A stretch of DNA of 31,086 nt from Megasphaera sp. UBA5897 (GCA_002431345.1 DJEN01000074.1:1-31086); one strand, 5' to 3'. Positions 1 through 7,945 are shown, counted from the first letter of the stretch. Made by a program: numbers and translations. The notes: generated from the sequence alone by a model not told the origin.

Positions 1-36
1 AAAAAGAGCACTGGAAAATTCCAGTGCTCTTTTTTT
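1..36. terminator. Bidirectional rho-independent terminator
   Basis: A perfect 10-bp stem (AGAGCACTGG with CCAGTGCTCT) closes a 6-nt loop. It is preceded by five A and followed by six T, so it can stop transcription in both directions. It probably ends a gene lying left of the window. The 174 bases that follow, up to the first small ORF, hold no clear gene or consensus promoter. Confidence 0.85.
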
Positions 37-210
37 AGTGGTTAATAGTTGGTGCTTAGCTATTAGTAGCTGGTAGTTCGGGAGTTGTGTTTTTTAGTTG
101 CGGCAACCGGTTATGCACAAGTACATAAAAAATAACGACATATTTTATAAGATTGTAACGAGAGAAGGGAAGAAGGCTATCCGGACGGCAGCTTTAAGGG
201 AAATGCTGTA

Positions 211-456
211 ATGACATGTTATGAATTTGCGGCGGCTATTTATCGCGCGATACTGCGTGGCGCAGATCGGTATGCTGCATTTGGCAGTGACGAGAGACTG
301 CAGAGGCTTTTGAAAGAATTTAAAGCGGAGTTAGCTTATATCCAGTTAGATACGATTCAAACAGATAAGTATTGGAAAACCAGTAGTTCAGCGTGTTCGC
401 ATGACCAATGTCAGATAATACATAGGCTGCGTTTTCTGCATACGCTGCAATTGTAA
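211..456 (+). CDS. Small hypothetical protein (81 aa)
   Basis: I do not recognise this protein. It starts at ATG with an AAGGG ten bases upstream, a weak but usable ribosome binding site. The N-terminal half is charged and probably helical, with an Ala/Arg-rich start and a lysine- and leucine-rich stretch around residues 30-41. The C-terminal part is rich in Ser, Cys and His and has a looser composition. No membrane segment or signal peptide is visible. It stands alone between two terminator hairpins (1-36 and 455-504), the second of which begins at its stop codon, which mildly supports a real transcription unit. No matching consensus promoter was found. It could be a small unknown gene, a decayed remnant of a longer one, or a chance ORF. 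Confidence 0.35.
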   Translation: MTCYEFAAAIYRAILRGADRYAAFGSDERLQRLLKEFKAELAYIQLDTIQTDKYWKTSSSACSHDQCQIIHRLRFLHTLQL

Positions 457-504
457 AAAGGAACTGTCCCAGGGGAAATATTTCCTCATGGAAAGTTCCT
501 TTTT
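455..504 (+). terminator. Rho-independent terminator after the small ORF
   Basis: The outer arms AAAAAGGAACT and AGTTCCTTTTT pair perfectly, with a nested GGGGAAATATTTCCTC hairpin inside. The 3' arm ends in a T run. The hairpin starts at the stop codon of the preceding small ORF. Confidence 0.75.
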
Positions 505-536
505 GTGACTAATTTAGCAGTGCAGTGCATACATAG

Positions 537-585
537 AAAACGTCATGAATCGCAGAGATAGGTTACTCACAGATTCATGACGTTT
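537..585 (-). terminator. Inverted repeat, likely terminator of the permease gene
   Basis: AAACGTCATGAATC and GATTCATGACGTTT form a perfect 14-bp stem around a 20-nt loop. It lies 35 bases past the minus-strand stop of the APC permease. Read on the minus strand the stem ends in only four T, so the terminator is weak by the usual rule. Confidence 0.5.
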
Positions 586-619
586 GTCATTGCACAAATA
601 ATATATTGAAAAAGAATGA

Positions 620-1999
620 TTACTGATTCGTAATGACACTGTGTTTACGGCTGTAAGCGACATAGATAATAAAGCCTAAGACCATCCAAACAACGAAAAG
701 AATATGTGTCAGTGTGGACAAGGCATAAATCAAATAGCCGCAGACAATGATGCCGATAGTGGCAATAACAGGCAGGCAGGGGCACTGGAATTTGCGGGGA
801 ATTTCTGGATGGTTTTTACGCATTTTCCAAAGGCCGATAAAGTTGAGGAGAAAGACGGCAAGAACACCGGTATTAGACAATTCAACAATATGCATCAGCG
901 GTACGAAACCGGCGATAACGGCAATTGTAATGGAACCGATGATTGTTACCAAGTAGGGTGTATGATATTTGGGATGAATCTTGCCAATTCCAGCGGGTAA
1001 AAGACCGTCACGGGAAACGGCGAAGAAGATACGTGCCTGGCCGAAAAGGTAAACAATCAATGTCGTGATGATGCCGGCAATGGCTCCGACGGCGACAAGA
1101 TTGGCAACACTTGGCCAATGGAGAATACGAAGGGCATAAGCAACTGGTTCCGGTGTATTCAGTTGTGTATAATTAATAGCACCTGTCAGAGCCAGCGCCA
1201 TAGAAACATACAAGCACATACAGATGAATACCGAAAGGATAATGCCGATAGGCAGATTTCGTTCCGGTTTTTTGCATTCTTCTGCTGAAGTGGCAACGGC
1301 ATCAAAACCCATATAGGAGAAGAAAACAATAGCTGTACCGCTGAGTATCCCCTGCATGCCGAAGGGCATAAAGGGTTCAAAATTGGTAACATCAACGTGC
1401 GGCGAAGCAATGCCAATAAAGGAAATAATAGCTGCTAACGTAATAAAGACTAGGATCGTATTGAGCTTGGCACTCTGCTTAGTTCCTCGAATTAAGATTA
1501 AGGCAAGCAATAAAATAATGATAACTGCAGGAAGATTAATAATACCGCCTTCTGCCGGTGTTTTTAACAGGATTTCCGGAATGATATATCCATATGATTT
1601 GCAAATTCCTGCCAAATACCCGGAAAAGCCGACAGCAACAGCACTGCCTGTAACCGTATAGCCTAAAAGCAGTGACCAGCCGGTCAAAAACGCCATGCCT
1701 TCACCGAGTGAGGCAAAGGTGTAAGAATAGACACTGCCTGAGGACGGAATCATAGAGGCAAATTCACTGTAAGCCAGACCCACGAGAACACACAAAATAC
1801 CAGCTAAAGCAAAAGAAATAGAAATCGCCGGCCCTGCATACTTGGCAGCGGCAATGCCTGTCAACACAAAGATGCCGGCCCCGATAATGCCTCCGACGCC
1901 AAGAAATGTTAAATCTAATGCACTCAGGTTTTTGCTGAGGTTGGAATTTTCTGTATCGGCGTGAAGCTGGGCAATAGATTTCGTACTAAAAAATGACAT
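620..1999 (-). CDS. APC superfamily amino acid permease
   Basis: A 459-residue integral membrane transporter of the APC superfamily, closest by motif to the cationic amino acid transporter (CAT/YfnA) group. It should import an amino acid across the cytoplasmic membrane, probably by proton symport. The first membrane segment carries the family signature GGIIGAGIF followed by VLTG. About twelve hydrophobic segments are spread over the whole length, and the motif FFSYMGFDAVATSAEE, typical of the CAT group, lies near the middle. The ATG at 1999 is chosen because AAAGGAG sits eight bases upstream. An in-frame TTG at 2020 lies before that site and would include it in the coding region. The gene is monocistronic and divergent from the aminotransferase. 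The substrate cannot be read from sequence. Confidence 0.9.
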   Translation of the reverse strand: MSFFSTKSIAQLHADTENSNLSKNLSALDLTFLGVGGIIGAGIFVLTGIAAAKYAGPAISISFALAGILCVLVGLAYSEFASMIPSSGSVYSYTFASLGEGMAFLTGWSLLLGYTVTGSAVAVGFSGYLAGICKSYGYIIPEILLKTPAEGGIINLPAVIIILLLALILIRGTKQSAKLNTILVFITLAAIISFIGIASPHVDVTNFEPFMPFGMQGILSGTAIVFFSYMGFDAVATSAEECKKPERNLPIGIILSVFICMCLYVSMALALTGAINYTQLNTPEPVAYALRILHWPSVANLVAVGAIAGIITTLIVYLFGQARIFFAVSRDGLLPAGIGKIHPKYHTPYLVTIIGSITIAVIAGFVPLMHIVELSNTGVLAVFLLNFIGLWKMRKNHPEIPRKFQCPCLPVIATIGIIVCGYLIYALSTLTHILFVVWMVLGFIIYVAYSRKHSVITNQ

Positions 2000-2328
2000 A
2001 ACATCAACTCCTTTTATCAAATCAATACCGGAAAATAATAGGCCCCCTTTTTTTTAATTGTTATTATGTTCAATTTAGTTTACTATAAAAACTGAATAAT
2101 ATCAATAAATTTATAAAAATAAAGTAAAATTATTTCGAATTAACCCCGATATGTAAGGCGATTTATAAGTTTATTTATAATTTTATAAAAATAACATAAA
2201 ACAACAAATTATACAACTGTTTTATAATTGTATTTTGAATACATAAGATAAATAGGTATGTACTTGTTGTCAGATAGTCTTGATTGTGGTATAAATGAGG
2301 AGTAAACATAAATGGGGAGTTGATTTTC
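2000..2328. other. AT-rich divergent intergenic region
   Basis: This 329-bp gap separates the permease (leftward) from the aminotransferase (rightward). It is very AT-rich and contains a 13-bp direct repeat, TTTATAAAAATAA, at 2110-2122 and 2182-2194. The rightward promoter is listed separately. I could not identify a convincing leftward consensus promoter. No ORF with a ribosome binding site is present. Confidence 0.6.
2267..2295 (+). promoter_or_regulatory. Sigma-A type promoter of the aminotransferase
   Basis: TTGTCA (2267-2272), a 17-bp spacer and TATAAA (2290-2295). It lies about 34 bases before the start codon, giving a short leader. Confidence 0.75.
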
Positions 2329-3582
2329 ATGGTAATGAGTGTAGCTGCACCGCAGGCTAAAGGTAAATTTGCTGAAGATAAGATTTTTGGTGCTAATAAC
2401 CGTGCTGTTGCATTGGCTGAAAAATTAGGCAACGACAAAGTTATTAATGGTACTGTTGGTTCGCTTTTGGATGAAAACGGCGATTTGGTTATGCTGGATG
2501 TCGTTCAAAAAGCATATAAAGAATTAACGCCGAAAGAAATTGTTGCATATGCGCCAATTCAAGGCTATCCTGATTACTTGAACGCTGCCATTGACCAGTG
2601 TTTTGGTGAATCCCGTCCGGATGGCTATATCCGTGCTTGTGCTACATCCGGTGGTTCTGGCGTACTGCATCACGTCATTCATAACTACTCCGAATGGGGT
2701 GATGAAATACTGACAAGTGATTATCACTGGGGTGCCTATGGTTCTATGTGTAAAGATAATGGACGGAAGCTTCGCGAATTTTCACTGCTGACGCCAGAAG
2801 GTACATTTAATTTGGAAAGCTTCAAAGAAAATGTACAAGCACTTTTTGATAAACAATATAATACAGTTATCATTATGAATTCACCGGCCAATAACCCGAC
2901 TGGTTTTGCGCTGTCAGATTCCGATTGGGATCATGTATTGGATTTCTTAAAAGAAGTCGTAAAAGGCAAAGATAAAAATATTATTTTTGTATCAGACGTT
3001 GCGTATTTGGATTATAGTGGTGAAAAACAAGAATGCCGCAAATTCTTCAAAAAATTTGGCAATTTGCCGGATAATATTTTGATCGTCGTTTCCTATACCT
3101 GCAGTAAGGGATTTACCATGTATGGCCAGCGTATGGGGGCTATGATTTGCGTCACAGCCAATGAAGATGTTGCGAATGAATTTGTAGCTATCAATCAGTA
3201 TACAAGCCGTGCTACCTGGTCGAACTCCAATAGTGCCGCTATGAAAGCGATGGCAAATATCTGCAAAGATCCGGCTAAAGTAGCACAGCTGGATGCAGAA
3301 CGTGCTAAATATTTCAAACTCATCAAAGAACGTGCGGCTATTTTTATGGAAGAAGCTTCAGCATGCGGCTTAAAATATCTGCCGTACCTTTCCGGTTTCT
3401 TTATTACGATTCCGATGGAAGGTGCTCAGAAAGTCTGCGACTTCATGGAAAAAGAAAATATTTTCCTTGTACCGCTCAGCAACGGCATTCGCTTAGCCGT
3501 ATGCTCTGTATCCAAATCTAAAATTACGGGTTTGGCAGCTAAAATTAAAGCAGCTTTGGATGAAGTAGGCGCTAAACAGTAA
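2329..3582 (+). CDS. PLP-dependent aminotransferase, class I/II (aspartate/aromatic type)
   Basis: A 417-residue cytoplasmic fold-type I aminotransferase that moves an amino group between an amino acid and a 2-oxo acid. NPTG (residues 189-192) is the class I substrate and PLP-binding motif. The PLP lysine is K260 in SYTCSKGF, followed by the R of YGQRMG that contacts the cofactor phosphate. Length fits the family, and the N-terminus (GTVGSLLDENG) resembles aspartate/aromatic aminotransferases of anaerobic Firmicutes. The ATG at 2329 is chosen because GGGGAG ends nine bases upstream; a second ATG six bases further on is also possible. A terminator follows, and proC lies 89 bases downstream on the same strand, so co-transcription would depend on readthrough. 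Substrate specificity cannot be settled from sequence. Confidence 0.9.
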   Translation: MVMSVAAPQAKGKFAEDKIFGANNRAVALAEKLGNDKVINGTVGSLLDENGDLVMLDVVQKAYKELTPKEIVAYAPIQGYPDYLNAAIDQCFGESRPDGYIRACATSGGSGVLHHVIHNYSEWGDEILTSDYHWGAYGSMCKDNGRKLREFSLLTPEGTFNLESFKENVQALFDKQYNTVIIMNSPANNPTGFALSDSDWDHVLDFLKEVVKGKDKNIIFVSDVAYLDYSGEKQECRKFFKKFGNLPDNILIVVSYTCSKGFTMYGQRMGAMICVTANEDVANEFVAINQYTSRATWSNSNSAAMKAMANICKDPAKVAQLDAERAKYFKLIKERAAIFMEEASACGLKYLPYLSGFFITIPMEGAQKVCDFMEKENIFLVPLSNGIRLAVCSVSKSKITGLAAKIKAALDEVGAKQ

Positions 3583-3612
3583 TGATCATATAACCAAGAC
3601 AACATAAGACAG

Positions 3613-3647
3613 AAAAGCCGGTATATCATGAAACATACCGGCTTTTT
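3613..3647 (+). terminator. Terminator or attenuator between aminotransferase and proC
   Basis: AAAAGCCGGTAT pairs perfectly with ATACCGGCTTTT around a 10-nt loop, ending in five T. It ends seven bases before the AAGGAGG of proC, leaving no room for a promoter after it. Confidence 0.85.
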
Positions 3648-3671
3648 CGTTAACAAGGAGGAAGATAAAGT

Positions 3672-4472
3672 ATGTTTAAGACGATTGGTATATGCGGAAC
3701 CGGCAATATGGGAAAAGCCATTGCCAAGGGATTAGCTGCGTCGGGATTAATTCCGTCTGCTAATATATATGTATATAACATCCACAAGGCTAAGGCTGAA
3801 GCATTGGCTAAGGAAACTGGCGTTACCGTAGTAGATACAGCAGCAGAATTGGCGGAAAAATCACAAGGCTTGATTATGGCTGTCAAACCGTATGTCATGC
3901 CGGCATCTTTGGCAGAAGTACAAGAACATATCGTGAAGGATACGGTTGTTATTTCTATTGCTGCCGGTTTAACGATGCAAAAGCTGGCAGCGTATCTGCC
4001 TTCTCAGACGAAGATTGTGCGGATTATGCCCAATACGCCGTCAATGGTAGGAGAAGGTATGGCCTCTGTGTCTGTAAATGACCAAGTGTCTGCAGAAGAA
4101 ACGCAGGCTGTCCTGGATATTTTTAATAGCTTTGGCAGAGCTGAATTAGTGGATGAATCGCTGATTGATGCTGTTTGTGGTCTCAGCGGCAGCGGTCCGG
4201 CTTATGTATATATGTTTATTGAAGCATTGGCAGATGGTGCTGTTTTGGAAGGCATGCCGCGCCCGATGGCGTATACATTTGCTGCCCAGACTGTTTTGGG
4301 GGCCGCTAAGATGGTCTTGGAAACAGGCGAACACCCGGGCAAGCTAAAAGATGATGTATGCTCGCCGGGCGGTACGACCATAGAAGCGGTTAAAACGCTG
4401 GAAAACAGAGGATTTCGGGCAGCTGTTGCAGAAGCCGTGATTGCATCAGCCGAAAAGAATAAAAATATGTAA
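3672..4472 (+). CDS. proC: Pyrroline-5-carboxylate reductase
   Basis: Catalyses the last step of proline synthesis, reducing 1-pyrroline-5-carboxylate to proline with NAD(P)H in the cytoplasm. The 266-residue protein starts with a Rossmann nucleotide-binding motif (ICGTGNMGKAI, residues 6-16). It carries VKPYVMP and RIMPNTPSMVGEGM in the middle, and the C-terminal signature GLSGSGPAYVYMFIEALADG followed by DVCSPGGTTIEAV. These are the standard P5CR landmarks, and the length matches the family. ATG 3672 has AAGGAGG ten bases upstream. The preceding terminator hairpin leaves no space for a private promoter right before the gene, so expression probably comes from readthrough of the aminotransferase unit. 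A strong terminator follows. Confidence 0.97.
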   Translation: MFKTIGICGTGNMGKAIAKGLAASGLIPSANIYVYNIHKAKAEALAKETGVTVVDTAAELAEKSQGLIMAVKPYVMPASLAEVQEHIVKDTVVISIAAGLTMQKLAAYLPSQTKIVRIMPNTPSMVGEGMASVSVNDQVSAEETQAVLDIFNSFGRAELVDESLIDAVCGLSGSGPAYVYMFIEALADGAVLEGMPRPMAYTFAAQTVLGAAKMVLETGEHPGKLKDDVCSPGGTTIEAVKTLENRGFRAAVAEAVIASAEKNKNM

Positions 4473-4481
4473 CATATAGGA

Positions 4482-4517
4482 AGAAACGCAGGCATTTTGT
4501 ACTGCGTTTCTTTTTTT
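4482..4517 (+). terminator. Rho-independent terminator after proC
   Basis: AGAAACGCAG pairs with CTGCGTTTCT around a 10-nt loop, followed by a run of T to 4517. It starts ten bases past the proC stop. Confidence 0.9.
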
Positions 4518-4719
4518 GACAGAAATTGGCAAATGCAGTATGAAGATAAAATCACTATATAGAATCAACTATAATTACCTAAAGTTATACTAGAATGAGA
4601 AAAAATTAACAATCTTAAAAATTTTACATATTGACTCACATATTAATAAAAATAAATTGTTACTATGCGGTAATGTAATGGCACTACTACGCGCAATACA
4701 AAAGATATATATCTAAAAT
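4518..4719. other. AT-rich region upstream of the D-lactate dehydrogenase promoter
   Basis: Together with the leader this forms a gene-free stretch of 482 bases. This part has no ORF with a ribosome binding site. It contains a 12-bp palindrome AGATATATATCT (4703-4714) immediately before the operator candidate, and an isolated TTGACT (4631-4636) with no matching -10 box. Confidence 0.5.
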
Positions 4720-4738
4720 GTGTAAATGTAATTTACAC
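4720..4738. promoter_or_regulatory. Palindromic operator candidate over the -35 box
   Basis: GTGTAAAT and ATTTACAC form a perfect 8-bp inverted repeat with a 3-base centre (GTA). The right arm contains the -35 hexamer TTTACA, so a bound dimer would block RNA polymerase. The binding protein is unknown. The TGTAAA half-site recurs as an inverted repeat in the leader (4815-4838). Confidence 0.6.
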
Positions 4739-4760
4739 TTGAACGGGAATAGGGTATAAT
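4732..4760 (+). promoter_or_regulatory. Promoter of the D-lactate dehydrogenase gene
   Basis: TTTACA (4732-4737), exactly 17 bases, then a perfect TATAAT (4755-4760). Transcription should start near 4767, about 190 bases before the start codon. Confidence 0.85.
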
Positions 4761-4766
4761 AATACT

Positions 4767-4955
4767 CGAAAAAGGAAAGTTAAACGATATGTAATATTAA
4801 TCAAATAACTTTTCTGTAAACGCTATTAGAGGTTTACACCTTAGCGCGGAAGGATAGGATGGTATTTTATTTTAGTCTTTACACCGGTGACGGTTAAAGT
4901 GATAGATGTCAGTCCTTATTAAAAAATTCTTATTTTTGTTTGGAGGTTATGTATT
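4767..4955 (+). promoter_or_regulatory. Long structured 5' leader of the D-lactate dehydrogenase gene
   Basis: Three hairpins can be drawn by eye. GGAAAGTTA (4774-4782) pairs with TAACTTTTC (4806-4814). TGTAAAC (4815-4821) pairs with GTTTACA (4832-4838). CTTTA...TAAAG (4877-4899) encloses an inner CC/GG pair. I recognise no known riboswitch class and see no intrinsic terminator in the leader. The gene's ribosome binding site GGAGG lies at its 3' end. Confidence 0.45.
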
Positions 4956-6377
4956 ATGGCAAAAGGTAAAGTTACCCCGGAAATGATTGAAGAATTTAAG
5001 AAAATTGTTGGTGAAAAATACGTATACACTGATGCTGATAAGCTCGAACCGTATTCCCACGACGAAGTAACGGATCCTCATTATGTAAAAATGCCGCAGG
5101 TAGTAGTTCTCCCGGCAACGACAGAAGAAGTAGCTAAAGTTGTTAAAGTATGTTATGACAACGACGTAGTTATGGTACCGCGTGCTGCTGGCACAGGCTT
5201 GGCTGTAGGTGCTGTTGCTACATTCGGCGGCGTTATCATTTCTATCGAACGCATGAATAAAATCATTGAAATTGATAAACAGAACATGGTCTGTGTTACA
5301 GAACCGGGTGTTACGACTTCCGTTCTCCAGTCCGAAGTTCAAAAAGAAGGTCTCTTCTACGGCGGCGACCCCTGCAGTGGGGATTCCTGCTTCATCGGCG
5401 GCAACGTTGCAACCAACGCTGGCGGCAACCGTGCTGTTAAATATGGCGTAACCCGTGACCAGGTTATGGGCATTGAAGTAGTTACTCCGAGCGGCGAAGT
5501 CGTTACTCTCGGCGGTAAATTCCGTAAAAATGCTACAGGCTACATGCTCATGCATTTGTACATCGGTTCTGAAGGTACGTTGGGTATTATCACAAAGATT
5601 TATCTCAAATTGGTTGCTTTGCCGAAATACCAGCAGGACCTCTTGGTTGTATTCGACAACCTCGACGATGCTATCGCTTTGACACCAAAAGTTATGAACG
5701 CAGGTATTACACCGGTTTGCGTAGAATTTATGGATAACGCTTCTATCAAACAGGTTGAAGTATTCTTGGATGAAAAACTGCCAAAATCCGATATCGGCAA
5801 CTACATCATCATTCAGATTGCCGGCGATAACGAAGACGTATTGATGGATCAGTGCGAAAAAATCGTTGAATTGGCTGAAGAAAACAAAGCTATCGACTCC
5901 TTGGTTGCTGACCCGGCTGTTATTTGGAAATCCCGTAAAGCATACCTTGAAGCTGACCGTGCTCGCAGCTTAGTATTCTCCATGGAAGATATCGTTGTTC
6001 CGATGACAGATATTCCGCAGGCTGTACAGCAGATTTCTAAATTAGCTGCTAAATATGACATTGCAATGCACTGCGCAGGCCACTGCGGCGACGGCAACGT
6101 CCACATTGATATCTTGAAAGATGACCTCTCTCAGGAACAATGGGAAGAAGTTCTTCCGAAGATTCAGGACGAAATCTATGCCCTCGTTTACAAACTCGGC
6201 GGTCGTCTCTCCGGCGAACATGGCATTGGCTACAAACGTGCAGCTAAATTAGCTCACTACACCGATCCTGTAGAACTGAAATTGATGAAAGCTGTTAAAC
6301 TGGCTTTGGATCCGAAGAACATCATGAACCCGGGCAAAGTTGTCAGCGTTAACGACGAAGTTCCTGTAGAAGAATAA
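4956..6377 (+). CDS. FAD-binding D-lactate dehydrogenase (GlcD family)
   Basis: A 473-residue flavoprotein that should oxidise D-lactate to pyruvate and pass electrons to an acceptor, possibly an electron-transfer flavoprotein, which is not encoded here. The N-terminal half is the PCMH-type FAD domain with RAAGTGLAVGAV (about residues 71-82), PCSGDSCFIGGN and NAGGNRAVKYG. The C-terminal half carries the metal-binding histidines of the family in HCGDGNVH (H376 and H383) and in SGEHGIG (E421, H422), and ends NIMNPGKV. Length fits GlcD/D-lactate dehydrogenases of lactate-fermenting anaerobes. The ATG follows GGAGG. Codon use is strongly biased to C-ending and GC-balanced codons, suggesting high expression. 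Glycolate or 2-hydroxyglutarate are alternative substrates, but the lactate racemase next door favours D-lactate. Confidence 0.88.
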   Translation: MAKGKVTPEMIEEFKKIVGEKYVYTDADKLEPYSHDEVTDPHYVKMPQVVVLPATTEEVAKVVKVCYDNDVVMVPRAAGTGLAVGAVATFGGVIISIERMNKIIEIDKQNMVCVTEPGVTTSVLQSEVQKEGLFYGGDPCSGDSCFIGGNVATNAGGNRAVKYGVTRDQVMGIEVVTPSGEVVTLGGKFRKNATGYMLMHLYIGSEGTLGIITKIYLKLVALPKYQQDLLVVFDNLDDAIALTPKVMNAGITPVCVEFMDNASIKQVEVFLDEKLPKSDIGNYIIIQIAGDNEDVLMDQCEKIVELAEENKAIDSLVADPAVIWKSRKAYLEADRARSLVFSMEDIVVPMTDIPQAVQQISKLAAKYDIAMHCAGHCGDGNVHIDILKDDLSQEQWEEVLPKIQDEIYALVYKLGGRLSGEHGIGYKRAAKLAHYTDPVELKLMKAVKLALDPKNIMNPGKVVSVNDEVPVEE

Positions 6378-6419
6378 AATATAACGTTAGTTATATGCAT
6401 AAAAAATAATATAAGCAGT

Positions 6420-6455
6420 AAAGGGTAAAGCTTTCCAGCTTTACCCTTTCTCTTT
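6420..6455 (+). terminator. Terminator after the D-lactate dehydrogenase gene
   Basis: AAAGGGTAAAGCT pairs with AGCTTTACCCTTT around four bases, followed by CTCTTT. It separates the dehydrogenase from larA, so the two genes are probably separate or partly uncoupled units. Confidence 0.85.
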
Positions 6456-6477
6456 ACAAATTTTTTGTTGGTTATAC

Positions 6478-6508
6478 GAAATTATTCGAAATGGCTATGA
6501 ATAATTTC
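6478..6508. promoter_or_regulatory. 10-bp inverted repeat upstream of larA (operator candidate)
   Basis: GAAATTATTC (6478-6487) and GAATAATTTC (6499-6508) are perfect inverted copies with an 11-base spacer. Their centres are 21 bases apart, two helical turns, as expected for a dimeric regulator. It lies 66 bases before the larA start. No clear consensus promoter was found nearby, so its position relative to the transcription start is unknown. Confidence 0.5.
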
Positions 6509-6573
6509 ACAATTATATGCATATCATGAATGTAGATGAAAATGAGAAAGTAATGAGAAAGGTGGTAAATAGT

Positions 6574-7857
6574 ATGCAAAAATTTTCTGTACCCTTTGGC
6601 AAAGAACAAGTTACGTTTGAACTTCCTGAAAATCAGGTAGCTGGTGTATTGGTATCTCATGCCCATGAATATAAAGCACCTAAATCGGAAACAGAATTGG
6701 TAGCTGATGCCTTGGCAAACCCGATTGACAGTCCGAAATTAAGCGAATTGGCAAAAGGCAAAAAGACGTGCACGATTATTTCCAGTGACCATACACGTCC
6801 GGTACCAAGCCATATCATCATGCCGCAGTTGTTGGCGGAACTTCGCAAAGGAAATCCGGACATCGATATTACCATTTTGATAGCTACCGGGATGCATCGC
6901 CATACGACCCATGACGAACTCGTAGCGAAATATGGCAAAGAAATTGCAGAACATGAAAAATTTGTTATTCATGACAGCCGTAAAGATGAAGACATGATTA
7001 GTGTTGGCACCTTGCCGTCTGGCGGCGACTGCCGGCTTAACAAAGTAGCTGTCAATACAGATTTGCTCATTTCAGAAGGCTTTATTGAACCGCATTTTTT
7101 TGCAGGCATGTCCGGCGGTCGTAAATCTATTTTACCGGGGATTGCCAGCAAAGTAACAATTTTGGCTAACCATTGCGCAGAATTTATCAATAGTCCCAAT
7201 GCTCGTACAGGCATCCTGAAAGGCAATCCGATTCATGAAGATATGCTGTATGCAGCGAAAGCTGCTAAATTGGCATTTATTTGCAATGTTGTTATTGACG
7301 CAGATAAAAAAGTTATTGCAGCGTTTGCCGGCGACCGTGAAAAAGCACATTACGCAGGCGTTGATTTTGAACTGAAATTGGCAGGTGTCAAACCCATTCC
7401 GGCAGATATTGTTGTTACGACTAATGGCGGCTATCCGCTCGATCAAAATATTTATCAGTCTGTCAAAGGGATGACGGCTGCAGAAGCAACATGCAAAGAT
7501 GGCGGCGTTATTATTGATGTATCAGCCTGCTCCGATGGTCACGGCGGCGATGCCTTCTACAATACGCTGAAAGCAGCTACGGATGTTCAGAAGGCCATGG
7601 ACGAAATATTGGCCCGCAAACGGGATGAAACTATTTTTGATCAGTGGGAATCTCAAATCCTGCTTCGCATGCTCTTGAAATACACCATTATCATGGTTAC
7701 CAAGGCACCGCAGCAAATGGTAGAAGATATGCATCTGAAATATGCTAAAGACATTCATGAAGCGTTGGCAATGGCGCAGGATATCATGAAAGCCAAAGGC
7801 GTAGCAGAACCTAACGTTACGGTTATTCCGGACGGCGTGTCAGTTATTGTCAAATAA
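6574..7857 (+). CDS. larA: Nickel-dependent lactate racemase LarA
   Basis: Interconverts L- and D-lactate using a covalently bound nickel-pincer nucleotide. The 427-residue protein keeps every key residue known from Lactiplantibacillus plantarum LarA at the same number when started at ATG 6574: D72 and R75 in SDHTRPVPS, H108 in GMHRHTT, H174 and K184 in EPHFFAGMSGGRKS, H200 in LANH, and Q295 and K298. K184 carries the cofactor and H200 helps bind nickel. This numbering match, plus AAAGGTGG eight bases upstream, decides the start over in-frame codons further upstream. It follows the D-lactate dehydrogenase gene and would feed it D-lactate made from L-lactate. The cofactor genes larB, larC and larE are not in the window. 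Other LarA-family members act on related 2-hydroxyacids, so the substrate rests partly on context. Confidence 0.93.
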   Translation: MQKFSVPFGKEQVTFELPENQVAGVLVSHAHEYKAPKSETELVADALANPIDSPKLSELAKGKKTCTIISSDHTRPVPSHIIMPQLLAELRKGNPDIDITILIATGMHRHTTHDELVAKYGKEIAEHEKFVIHDSRKDEDMISVGTLPSGGDCRLNKVAVNTDLLISEGFIEPHFFAGMSGGRKSILPGIASKVTILANHCAEFINSPNARTGILKGNPIHEDMLYAAKAAKLAFICNVVIDADKKVIAAFAGDREKAHYAGVDFELKLAGVKPIPADIVVTTNGGYPLDQNIYQSVKGMTAAEATCKDGGVIIDVSACSDGHGGDAFYNTLKAATDVQKAMDEILARKRDETIFDQWESQILLRMLLKYTIIMVTKAPQQMVEDMHLKYAKDIHEALAMAQDIMKAKGVAEPNVTVIPDGVSVIVK

Positions 7858-7909
7858 ATAGGATACAGTTTTATGATGCAATAATCTACATACTAAAAAT
7901 AGCAAATGC

Positions 7910-7945
7910 AAGGGGTTGTCGTTTTGTGCGGCAGCCCCTTTTGCT
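7910..7945 (+). terminator. Terminator after larA
   Basis: A 12-bp stem with two G-U pairs (AAGGGGTTGTCG with CGGCAGCCCCTT) around a 7-nt loop. The T tail is interrupted (TTGCTTGTG), so it may be leaky. Confidence 0.65.

Noticed and set aside
2110..2194. 13-bp direct repeat TTTATAAAAATAA in the AT-rich gap
   Set aside because: Only two copies in extremely AT-rich sequence, easily due to chance; not taken as a functional repeat or array.
4631..4666. TTGACT as an alternative promoter upstream of the D-lactate dehydrogenase
   Set aside because: No -10 hexamer at 16-18 bases; the TTTACA/TATAAT pair at 4732-4760 is far better.
4947..5555. 202-codon minus-strand ORF inside the D-lactate dehydrogenase gene
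   Set aside because: Antisense shadow caused by the strong codon bias of a highly expressed gene; Asn/Phe-rich nonsense composition.
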